A stretch of DNA of 5,809 nt, from NCBI GenBank assembly GCA_032111745.1, contig JAULUH010000298.1, forward strand, positions 1 through 5,809, read 5' to 3'. This DNA is from JAULUH01 sp032111745. GTDB lineage: Bacteria; Chloroflexota; Anaerolineae; JAAEKA01. Position 1 is the stretch's first letter. Each line of letters begins with the position of its first letter. Both the position numbers and the translations under genes were made by a program. Below are positions 1-5,499 of this stretch, in pieces. The notes under the pieces were generated by a model. The model ran no database searches. It was not told the origin of the DNA and was given only the letters and a program-made list of their open reading frames with translations.

Positions 1-137
1 GCCGCGCCGCCGCCACCACCGCCTGCCCCATCGACGACATCCGCGCCACTGCGGTCTATCGCACCGGCATGGTGCGCGTGCTCACCCGTCGCGGCGCCGA
101 ACAGGTGCTGGCCGAGATCACCGCCGTTGCGCGCTGA
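1..137 (+). CDS. FAD-binding subunit of a molybdenum hydroxylase (CoxM/XdhB-like), C-terminal fragment
   Basis: Only the last 44 complete codons are in the window, read from base 3 to the TGA at 135-137. The peptide contains CPIDDIRATAVYR followed by a run ending in LTRRGAEQVL. This fits the C-terminal domain of the FAD-binding medium subunit family (CO dehydrogenase flavoprotein C-terminal domain), which usually carries a D-[IV]-R-x-[ST]-A-x-Y-R signature followed by a helix. In these cytoplasmic enzymes the subunit passes electrons from the 2Fe-2S clusters to FAD and on to NAD+ or another acceptor. The FAD-binding part lies upstream and cannot be inspected. The gene ends 42 bases before the 2Fe-2S subunit gene and is on the same strand, giving the order medium-small-large seen in coxMSL-type operons. 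The identification rests on a short C-terminal stretch plus context, and both agree. Confidence 0.82.
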   Translation, partial: RAAATTACPIDDIRATAVYRTGMVRVLTRRGAEQVLAEITAVAR

Positions 138-168
138 GTCTCGAATGCCTGTCCGCCCTCCTGCCCCC

Positions 169-172
169 GGAG
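169..172 (+). promoter_or_regulatory. Ribosome binding site of the 2Fe-2S subunit gene
   Basis: GGAG lies 7 bases before the ATG at 180, which supports that start. The 42-base gap to the upstream gene holds no visible promoter. Confidence 0.6.
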
Positions 173-179
173 CCCTTGC

Positions 180-656
180 ATGAAACATCACATCCATGTC
201 ACCGTCAACGATGAACCCTATCGCATCGAGGTCGAGTCCCACCATACCCTGTTGCATGTCCTGCGCGAGCAGCTGGTGCTCACCGGCACCAAGAACGGCT
301 GCTCTGAGGGCGAGTGTGGGGCCTGCACCGTCCTGTTCGACGGCCAGCCGGTGAACTCCTGCCTGGTGCTCGGCGTCGAAGCCGACGGCCACAGCATCGT
401 CACCGTCGAGGGCCTGGCCATCGACGGGCACCTGGCCCCCATCCAGCACACCATGGTGGAGCTGGGCGGTACCCAGTGCGGCTTCTGCACCCCCGGCATC
501 CTCATCGCCGCCCACGCCCTGCTGCAGCGCAATCCCGATCCCACCGACTGGGAGATCCGCGAGGGCCTGGTGGGAAACCTCTGCCGCTGCACCGGCTATA
601 CCCGCATCGTCGACGCCGTGCGCGAGGCCGCGCGGCTCCAGCGCCACGAAGCTTAA
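180..656 (+). CDS. 2Fe-2S iron-sulfur subunit of a molybdenum hydroxylase (CoxS-like)
   Basis: This 158-residue protein is the small, electron-transferring subunit of a xanthine dehydrogenase / CO dehydrogenase family enzyme; full-length family members are about 150-170 residues. The N-terminal half is a plant-ferredoxin-type 2Fe-2S domain with Cys41, Cys46, Cys49 and Cys61 in the pattern CSEGECGAC...C. The C-terminal half is the all-helical [2Fe-2S]-binding domain with CGFC (Cys100, Cys103) and CRC (Cys135, Cys137) followed by TGY. All eight cluster ligands are present, so the subunit should carry both clusters and pass electrons from the molybdenum centre to FAD. No signal peptide is seen, which is consistent with a cytoplasmic location. 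The gene sits between the medium and large subunit genes, 21 bases before the latter. The ATG at 180 has a good ribosome binding site and gives the standard N-terminus. Confidence 0.97.
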   Translation: MKHHIHVTVNDEPYRIEVESHHTLLHVLREQLVLTGTKNGCSEGECGACTVLFDGQPVNSCLVLGVEADGHSIVTVEGLAIDGHLAPIQHTMVELGGTQCGFCTPGILIAAHALLQRNPDPTDWEIREGLVGNLCRCTGYTRIVDAVREAARLQRHEA

Positions 657-667
657 GCGCCGCTGAC

Positions 668-672
668 AGGAG
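668..672 (+). promoter_or_regulatory. Ribosome binding site of the large subunit gene
   Basis: AGGAG lies 5 bases before the ATG at 678 and fixes the start of the molybdopterin-binding subunit. Confidence 0.7.
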
Positions 673-677
673 CACCC

Positions 678-3002
678 ATGGCCCTCAAAAAGACCACCAT
701 CGTCGGGCAGTCCTTCCCCCGCGTCGAGAGCAACGCCAAGGTCACCGGCGCCGCCCAATACGTCGACGACATGCAGTTCGGCCCCAGCCTGCTCCACGGC
801 CGCCTGAAGCGCAGCCCCCTGCCCCATGGCCTGATCAAGCGCATCGACACCAGCCAGGCCAGCGCCCTGCCCGGCGTGCGCGTCGTGGTCACCGGCCAGG
901 ACTACCCCGGCCTCACCGGCCTCTACCTGTCCGACCGGCCCATCTTCGCCGTGGACCGGGTGCGCTTCGTCGGCGAGCCCGTAGCCGGCGTGGCCGCCGA
1001 CACGCCGGAGCTGGCCGAGCAGGCCTGTGACCTGATCGAGGTCGAGTATGAGCCGCTGCCCGGCGTCTTCGATCCTGAGCACGGCGCCGGCCCCGAGGCC
1101 GCGCTGCTCCACCCCGACCTGGAGACCTACGCCTGCGCGCCCTTCATCTTCCGCCAGCCCGGCACCAACATCAGCAACTGGTTCAAGGTGCGCAAGGGCG
1201 ACATGGACGCCGGCTGGGCGTCGGCGGAGCACATCTACGAGCACACCTACCGGGTGCCCCACGTGCAGCATGTGCCCCTGGAGACCCACGCCGCCGTGGC
1301 CCAGGTGGACGGCAACGGCAAGATCACCCTGTGGAGCGCCAGCCAATCCCCCTTCGCCCAGCGCAACCTCATCGCCAAGAGCCTGGATATCAGCCACTCG
1401 AAGCTCCGCGTCATCACCCCCTACGTGGGCGGCGGCTTCGGCGCCAAGGCCGGCGTCAGCATGGAGGGCGCCTGCGTCGCCATGGCCCTTAAGGCCCGCG
1501 GCCGGCCGGTGAAGCTGGTCATGAGCCGCGCCGAGGAGTTTTATACTACCTTCGTGCGCCAGGGCCTGGTGGCGCAGATCAAGATGGGCATGGCCGCCGA
1601 TGGCCACATCACTGCCATGCAGAACACCTACTACTGGGACGGCGGTGCCTATACCGAATACGGCGTCAACATCACCCGGGCTGCCGGCTACAGCTCCACC
1701 GGCCCCTATTTCGTGCCCAACGTGCACGCCGACTCCCTGTGCGTCTACACCAACCACCCCATCGGGGGCGCCATGCGCGGCTTCGGCATGCCGGAGATCC
1801 ATTGGGCCATCGAGCAACATATCGACCGCATGGCCGAGCAGCTGGGCTTGGATCCGGTGCAGGTGCGCCTGCTCAACTGCCTCAAGGACGGCCAGGAGAC
1901 CGTCACCGGCATGATCATGCACCCCACCGGCCTCAGCCAGTGCATCGAGCAGGCCGCCGCCGCCATCGACTGGGACCGGCCAGGCGTGCCCAGCGGGCCC
2001 CACAAGCGCCGCGGCAAGGGCATCGCCGCCATGTGGAAGGCGCCAGCCATGCCGCCCAACCCCGGCTCAGCCGCCACCATCCGCTTCAACGAGGACGGCA
2101 CCTGCCTGGTCAACGTGGGCGGGGTGGACATGGGCCAGGGCACCCTGACCATCGCCGCCCAGCTGGCCGCCGAAGGCCTGGGCATCCCCATCGCCGACGT
2201 GCGCGTCAACACCGTGGACACCGACTATTCCCCGTACGAATGGCAGACCGTCGCCAGCCGCATCACCTGGAGCATGGGCAACGCCATCCTGCGCGCTGCG
2301 GAGGAGGCCAAGATCCAGATCATCCAGATGGTGGCCGAGGTCTGGGGCGAGGATCCCCAGGACCTGGACATCATCGACGGCAACGTGGTCAGCTACGCCA
2401 CCGAGGAGTCGATCCCGCTCAAGAACATCGTCGTCTACGGCATGCAGAAGCCCGACGGCACCTGGGTCGGCGGCCCCGTCGTGGGCAAGGGCCGCTTTAT
2501 GCCCACCTACGTCACCCCCCTGGACGCCGACACCGGCCAGGGCCCGCGCGCCGTAGTCCACTTCACCACCGGTGCCCAGGCCGCCGAGGTCGAGGTGGAC
2601 GAGGAGACCGGCGAGGTGCGGGTAGTCAAGCTCGTCTCCGCCTATGATGTCGGCAAGGCCATCAACCCCGACATGGTGCGCACCCAGATGGAGGGTGGCG
2701 CGGTCCAGGGCATGAGCACGGCCTTGCTGGAGCAGATCATCATGCGCGAGGGCAAACCCCTCAACCCCAACTTCACCGACTACCGCATCGCCACCGCCAT
2801 CGACGCCCCGCCCCAGATGGAGTCCATCATCGTCGAGGTCCCCCAGGATGACGGCCCCTTCGGCGCCCGCGGCATCGGCGAGCACGCCATGGTGCCCACC
2901 GCGCCGGCCATCGCCAACGCCGTGCGCCGGGCCGTCGGCGTGGAGATCGACTCCATGCCCATCACCGCCGAGAAGATCTGGGCGGCCCTGCAGCAGGCCT
3001 GA
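678..3002 (+). CDS. Molybdopterin-binding large subunit of a xanthine dehydrogenase-family hydroxylase
   Basis: This 774-residue protein is the catalytic subunit, which hydroxylates a substrate using water at a Mo centre; its length is typical of the family. The N-terminal a/b hammerhead domain includes VGEPVAGVAAD (98-108). The cofactor and active-site motifs follow in order: Gln223 in ASQSPF, GGGFGAK (251-257), the loop GGAMRGFGMPE (363-373), GQG (486-488), the TVASR segment (524-528) and GARGIGE (729-735). Glu735 corresponds to the catalytic base (Glu1261 of bovine xanthine oxidase), and Arg367 to Arg912. By motif alignment Ala258 takes the place of bovine Glu802, which orients purines, so xanthine is not an obvious substrate. 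The loop is neither AYxCSFR (form I CO dehydrogenase) nor AYRGAGR (form II), so this is not CoxL. No Tat signal is present. It is co-transcribed with the medium and small subunits and is followed 15 bases later by a GNAT gene. The family is certain; the substrate is unknown. Confidence 0.96.
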   Translation: MALKKTTIVGQSFPRVESNAKVTGAAQYVDDMQFGPSLLHGRLKRSPLPHGLIKRIDTSQASALPGVRVVVTGQDYPGLTGLYLSDRPIFAVDRVRFVGEPVAGVAADTPELAEQACDLIEVEYEPLPGVFDPEHGAGPEAALLHPDLETYACAPFIFRQPGTNISNWFKVRKGDMDAGWASAEHIYEHTYRVPHVQHVPLETHAAVAQVDGNGKITLWSASQSPFAQRNLIAKSLDISHSKLRVITPYVGGGFGAKAGVSMEGACVAMALKARGRPVKLVMSRAEEFYTTFVRQGLVAQIKMGMAADGHITAMQNTYYWDGGAYTEYGVNITRAAGYSSTGPYFVPNVHADSLCVYTNHPIGGAMRGFGMPEIHWAIEQHIDRMAEQLGLDPVQVRLLNCLKDGQETVTGMIMHPTGLSQCIEQAAAAIDWDRPGVPSGPHKRRGKGIAAMWKAPAMPPNPGSAATIRFNEDGTCLVNVGGVDMGQGTLTIAAQLAAEGLGIPIADVRVNTVDTDYSPYEWQTVASRITWSMGNAILRAAEEAKIQIIQMVAEVWGEDPQDLDIIDGNVVSYATEESIPLKNIVVYGMQKPDGTWVGGPVVGKGRFMPTYVTPLDADTGQGPRAVVHFTTGAQAAEVEVDEETGEVRVVKLVSAYDVGKAINPDMVRTQMEGGAVQGMSTALLEQIIMREGKPLNPNFTDYRIATAIDAPPQMESIIVEVPQDDGPFGARGIGEHAMVPTAPAIANAVRRAVGVEIDSMPITAEKIWAALQQA

Positions 3003-3017
3003 CCCACAGTACTATCC

Positions 3018-3440
3018 ATGCCCACCAACCACATCCAGGTCGAGGATCATCCGGCCCACGAGGATATCGAGTTCCTCGAAGCCCGGATCATCGAGCACAA
3101 CTACGCCGGGGCCGGCGCTGACGACGGCCGCGGCCTGGCGGCCTTCATCCGGGATGACGACCACCGGATCGTCGCCGGCATCGCCGGCTACACTTGGGCC
3201 CGCCTGGCCGAGATCGAGTTCCTGTGGGTCTCCGAGGACGCCCGCAGCCAGGGCTTGGGCTCGCAGCTGCTGGCAGCCGTGGAGGACGAAGCCCGCGCCC
3301 GTGGCTGCGCCCTGATGATCGTCAGCACCTACAGCTTCCAGGCCCCCGACTTCTACCTGCGCCACGGCTATGACGTCATCGCCGAGCTGCCCGACTGCCC
3401 CCCCGGCCACACCAACTACTACTTCAAGAAGCCCCTATGA
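3018..3440 (+). CDS. GNAT-family N-acetyltransferase
   Basis: This 140-residue protein is a single-domain GNAT acetyltransferase, which transfers an acetyl group from acetyl-CoA to an amine. The core is visible: strand beta4 in IEFLWVSED (66-74), then the acetyl-CoA pyrophosphate loop RSQGLGSQLL (76-85, the R/Q-x-x-G-x-G signature), helix alpha3, and the C-terminal motif B with FYLRHGYDVIAEL (112-124). The closing part, PPGHTNYYFKKPL, is common in a widespread subgroup of small GNATs whose substrates are mostly undetermined. The gene starts 15 bases after the large subunit stop. No clear Shine-Dalgarno sequence precedes the ATG, so translation probably depends on coupling to the upstream gene. 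It could modify a small molecule or a protein; the sequence does not decide. No signal peptide or membrane segment is present, so it should be cytoplasmic. Confidence 0.92.
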   Translation: MPTNHIQVEDHPAHEDIEFLEARIIEHNYAGAGADDGRGLAAFIRDDDHRIVAGIAGYTWARLAEIEFLWVSEDARSQGLGSQLLAAVEDEARARGCALMIVSTYSFQAPDFYLRHGYDVIAELPDCPPGHTNYYFKKPL

Positions 3441-3458
3441 AGTTGCCCTGGTGTCATC

Positions 3459-4016
3459 ATGGCTGACCCAATCTCCAAGCCCGAGTTCCTGGTCGACCTT
3501 CAGGCACGCATCGACCGGCACCGCCACCTGGTGACTGGCACCTTCCAACCGCTGGACGACGCTACCCTGGCCTGGCAGCCCAATCCCCGGGAATGGAACA
3601 TTCTGCAGTGCTTCGAGCATAACGTCCAGACCCACGACTACTACACCCCGAAGATCACCCGCGCCCTGCAATCGCCAGCGCGCAGCTCCGGCGCCGGTGA
3701 CAGCGTCCAGCCCTCGTTCTGGGGCCGGATCTATATGCACTTTGCCTTCAATCCCCGCTACAGCTTTCCCACCGCCGCCGTCATCACTCCCAGCAAGCGC
3801 CTCGAACGCACTATCCTCGACACCTACCTGCGCAGACAGGATGCCCTGAGCGCTATCCTGGACCAGGTTGGCCCCATCGACCTATCCCGCACCCCTGTGC
3901 CCCTGGAAAAGGGCATCCGCTTTGACCTGGGCGACTGCCTCAAGATCCTGGTCTACCACGATGGCCTGCACGTCGATCAAGCTCAGCGCGTGCTGGAGGC
4001 ATTTCCGCCAATCTAG
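3459..4016 (+). CDS. DinB-superfamily protein
   Basis: This 185-residue protein fits the DinB / YfiT-like four-helix metal-binding superfamily. It has an N-terminal helix (8-28), the segment REWNILQCFEHNVQTHDYY (44-62) matching the conserved W-x-[IV]-x-[EQ]-x-x-x-H element with His54, and a C-terminal helix with HDGLH (167-171), giving the His-x3-His pair. His54, His167 and His171 form the usual metal triad. Superfamily members include thiol-dependent transferases (bacillithiol, mycothiol, glutathione) and metal-dependent hydrolases, but many have no known activity, and none can be assigned here. The ATG lies 18 bases after the GNAT stop with no strong Shine-Dalgarno sequence, again suggesting translational coupling and one transcript. 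No signal peptide is present. This is the last gene of the putative operon; the next gene is 166 bases away. Confidence 0.85.
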   Translation: MADPISKPEFLVDLQARIDRHRHLVTGTFQPLDDATLAWQPNPREWNILQCFEHNVQTHDYYTPKITRALQSPARSSGAGDSVQPSFWGRIYMHFAFNPRYSFPTAAVITPSKRLERTILDTYLRRQDALSAILDQVGPIDLSRTPVPLEKGIRFDLGDCLKILVYHDGLHVDQAQRVLEAFPPI

Positions 4017-4104
4017 GGATCTGCACGGCGTCATCTGCTCGCCCCCTGGTCACTCGGACAGGCCCAAGACCCATCAAATGTCCGATGCAGCAAGCTCGCA
4101 TTCA

Positions 4105-4113
4105 TGGTAACAT
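4105..4113 (+). promoter_or_regulatory. Possible extended -10 promoter element upstream of the lipoprotein gene
   Basis: TGG-TAACAT resembles an extended -10 element (TGn followed by a TATAAT-like hexamer, 4 of 6 matches). It sits in the only locally AT-rich patch of the 166-base gap 4,017-4,182. No good -35 is visible. It would give a leader of about 60 bases. The same gap holds a GGGCC/GGCCC inverted repeat (4,124-4,128 and 4,141-4,145) without a T-tract, so it is not a terminator. Confidence 0.25.
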
Positions 4114-4172
4114 GATAGAGAATGGGCCGGCACCACCGCAGGCCCTGTGTCTCTACCCAAACCCAGTGAGAC

Positions 4173-4177
4173 GGAGG
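4173..4177 (+). promoter_or_regulatory. Ribosome binding site of the lipoprotein gene
   Basis: GGAGG lies 5 bases before the ATG at 4,183. It is a strong site and decides the start, which places the lipoprotein signal peptide directly at the N-terminus. Confidence 0.75.
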
Positions 4178-4182
4178 CTCCC

Positions 4183-4902
4183 ATGTCAAAGCTTCTCTCT
4201 GTTGTAGCAGTCCTGGCGGTCGCGGCTGTGTTGGCCGGCTGTGCAAATCTTCCTGGTCTGACCCTCATCCGCGGCTCGGGCAATCTGGTCACCCGGGAGG
4301 AAGATGTCAGCGGGTTCAGCCGGGTAGATCTCAGCTACGCGTTCGAGGCTGAGATCACCCGTGCCGAGGACTATCGCGTCGTCATCACCATCGACGACAA
4401 CCTACTTCCGTATCTCCGCGTCGACCAGTCCGGCGACACTCTGCGTGTCGGCCTGCAGCCCAACACCGGTGTCTCGGAGGCTACGATGCGGGTGCAGATA
4501 GAAATGCCACAGCTTGCCGCCCTCGACGTGAGTGGTGCTTCCCAGGCCATCCTGGAGGACTTCCAGAGCGATGATCCCCTGCGCCTCACCGTCTCTGGGG
4601 CCAGCTCTGTGCAAGGCGACATCGCCACCGGCGACATCACCGTCGACGCTTCCGGCGCCAGCCGGGTCAACTTGCTCGGATCTGGCAGTGATGCCGACCT
4701 GACCGCGTCGGGCGCCAGCACTGTGGACATGGCAGGCTATTCGGTGCAGAATGCGTCGGCCGATTCCTCTGGCGCTAGTCGCATCATTATCGACGTTAGC
4801 GGCCAGCTCGATGCCTCCGCCAGCGGCGCGTCCTCGGTCCAGTATTCCGGCAACCCCACCAACGTCAACTCGGACACCTCGGGCTCGTCCACGGTCGGCC
4901 CC
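4183..4902 (+). CDS. DUF2807 (head GIN domain) lipoprotein, 3' end lost at a junction
   Basis: The frame begins with a lipoprotein signal peptide: Lys3, a hydrophobic run and the lipobox LAGC (17-20), so Cys20 should be lipidated and the protein anchored to a membrane facing outward. The mature part begins with GSGNLVTREEDVSGFSRVDL (31-50), the usual opening of DUF2807 proteins, followed by a right-handed beta-repeat region with seven SGAS-like turns (residues 117-236). Known family members are 200-300 residues, are cell-envelope proteins and mostly lack an assigned function. Recognisable homology ends near STVGP (236-240), where such proteins normally stop within a few residues. Here no stop follows: the frame continues into the coding region of an unrelated protein and stays open to the end of the window. 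The end given is therefore the estimated end of genuine sequence. It is separated from the upstream operon by 166 bases, and its codon use is less strictly G/C-ending than that of the hydroxylase genes. Confidence 0.85.
4531..4890 (+). repeat. Seven SGAS-type coil repeats in the DUF2807 domain
   Basis: SGAS/SGSS tetrapeptides begin at residues 117, 138, 157, 176, 196, 214 and 233 of the lipoprotein, spaced 18-21 residues. Each is followed by a short hydrophobic strand such as QAIL, SVQG, RVNL or TVDM. The spacing suggests one beta-solenoid turn per repeat with a Ser/Gly/Ala corner. At the DNA level the units are degenerate (around tcnggngcnagn), so this is an old protein repeat rather than a recent tandem duplication. 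Confidence 0.8.
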
Positions 4903-4914
4903 CGACGGGACCGT
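4890..4914. other. Probable sequence junction (chimera or recombination breakpoint)
   Basis: Lipoprotein homology in frame 1 runs up to about 4,899, and HTTM-like homology in frame 3 begins at or just after the same place without any start signal for that protein. Neither gene has its natural end here: the left one lacks a stop codon and the right one lacks its N-terminal membrane domain. To the right the sequence is richer in GC and different in protein style. The breakpoint can be placed only to about 25 bases. No direct repeat, insertion-sequence end or attachment site is seen at the join. Confidence 0.7.
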
Positions 4915-5378
4915 TGGGCGTCGCCGCGCAGGCTGCGGGCGTCATCCAGCCGTGGGAACTCTTCGCGACTGTGCCCGCCCAGCGGCAGTGGGTGTACACG
5001 CGGGGACGGTGCCGCGACGGCCGGATCGTCGACGTGCTCCGCGACGGCCGCCCGGTCAAGACGGATGCGCCACCCGACGGATTCCTCGCCCTGCCGCACC
5101 ATCGTTGGCGGGACCTCTGCTGGCGGCTGCCGCGGCCCGGCATGGAGCCGCTGGCCAGGGCGACGATCGCCGGACTGGCGCGCGACTGGAACGAGCGACA
5201 CCCCGACGACCGGCTCGTGGCCCTCGAACTGCGGGCCGCGCGCCGCGGCGACGGCCCGGAAGACGCGGTGCAGGACGTGCACGTGGCGGCATGGCCGCCA
5301 CGCTCGCCGCGGGGCGCGGGCGGACTGGAGCGGTTCCTCGAGGCGGTCGGACCTGACGCCGAAGCGCGACCGGAGTAG
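4899..5378 (+). pseudogene. HTTM / gamma-carboxylase-like membrane protein, C-terminal fragment
   Basis: The frame ending at the TAG 5,376-5,378 encodes about 155 residues that resemble the C-terminal, soluble part of HTTM (vitamin K-dependent gamma-carboxylase-like) proteins. Numbered from the TTG at 4,914, visible elements are QPWELF (12-17, the Q-x-W-x-M-F-like motif after the last membrane helix), a Y-x-x-x-G-x-x-x-D-G strand pair with Tyr28 and Gly31 (up to about 45), HHRWRDLCW (62-70) and RDWNERHP (90-97). The several N-terminal transmembrane helices of the family are absent because the frame runs leftward into the lipoprotein gene. The TTG has no ribosome binding site and is probably not a true start. 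The fragment is best read as a gene cut at the junction; in its source genome it may be intact. The last 45 residues are Arg/Gly/Ala-rich and not conserved to my eye. The stop lies 11 bases before a tRNA gene. The family assignment is from motif pattern only. Confidence 0.6.
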
Positions 5379-5381
5379 AGT
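5353..5381 (+). promoter_or_regulatory. Putative promoter of tRNA-Leu
   Basis: CTGACG (5,353-5,358) and TAGAGT (5,376-5,381) each match 4 of 6 bases of the sigma-70 consensus hexamers with the ideal 17-base spacing. Transcription would start about 2 bases before the tRNA, giving almost no leader. The promoter lies inside the last codons and the stop of the upstream gene, which is plausible for a tightly packed tRNA gene. Confidence 0.4.
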
Positions 5382-5389
5382 GGCGTGGG

Positions 5390-5471
5390 GCGAGAGTGGC
5401 GAAACTGGCAGACGCGCTGGATTTAGGTTCCAGTGCCGCAAGGCGTGCGGGTTCGACTCCCGCCTCTCGCA
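5390..5471 (+). tRNA. tRNA-Leu (anticodon UAG)
   Basis: All arms can be drawn by hand. The acceptor stem GCGAGAG (5,390-5,396) pairs perfectly with CTCTCGC (5,464-5,470), and A5471 is the discriminator base expected for leucine. The anticodon stem CTGGA/TCCAG (5,417-5,421 and 5,429-5,433) closes the loop TTTAGGT with anticodon TAG at 5,424-5,426. A long class II variable arm (5,434-5,446, with GCC-GCAA-GGC) is typical of tRNA-Leu. The T arm is GCGGG-TTCGACT-CCCGC (5,447-5,463). It reads CUA and, through wobble, other CUN leucine codons. The 3' CCA is not encoded (the next bases are CTG), so it must be added by tRNA nucleotidyltransferase. The gene is intact and not interrupted. Confidence 0.98.
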
Positions 5472-5499
5472 CTGGGCCGGTCGGCCGGTGCGCCGCCGA

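Noticed and set aside
1739..2647. + strand 302-codon frame within the large subunit gene
   Set aside because: Its Arg/His/Gly/Pro-rich composition is typical of an out-of-frame reading, and it lies wholly inside the conserved large subunit gene.
2067..2885. Long - strand open frame of 272 codons opposite the large subunit gene
   Set aside because: It is antisense to a well-conserved gene; its Gly/Asp/Val/His-rich, low-complexity translation is the mirror of GC-biased codon positions and shows no domain.
678..3002. Annotation as CO dehydrogenase large subunit (coxL)
   Set aside because: The active-site signature of form I is absent and that of form II is not matched either; only the gene order is similar.
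4124..4145. GGGCC...GGCCC inverted repeat as a terminator of the operon or a regulatory hairpin
   Set aside because: It has five base pairs, a 12-base loop and no T-run. It is too weak to support either role.
4914..5378. Complete small protein starting at TTG 4,914
   Set aside because: There is no ribosome binding site, and the homology-like pattern begins in the middle of a larger membrane protein family, so a truncated gene is more likely.
5474..5488. Possible terminator between tRNA-Leu and the convergent gene (GGCC-GGTC-GGCC)
   Set aside because: The stem is only 4 base pairs and no T-tract follows on either strand; it is likely a by-product of GC-rich sequence.
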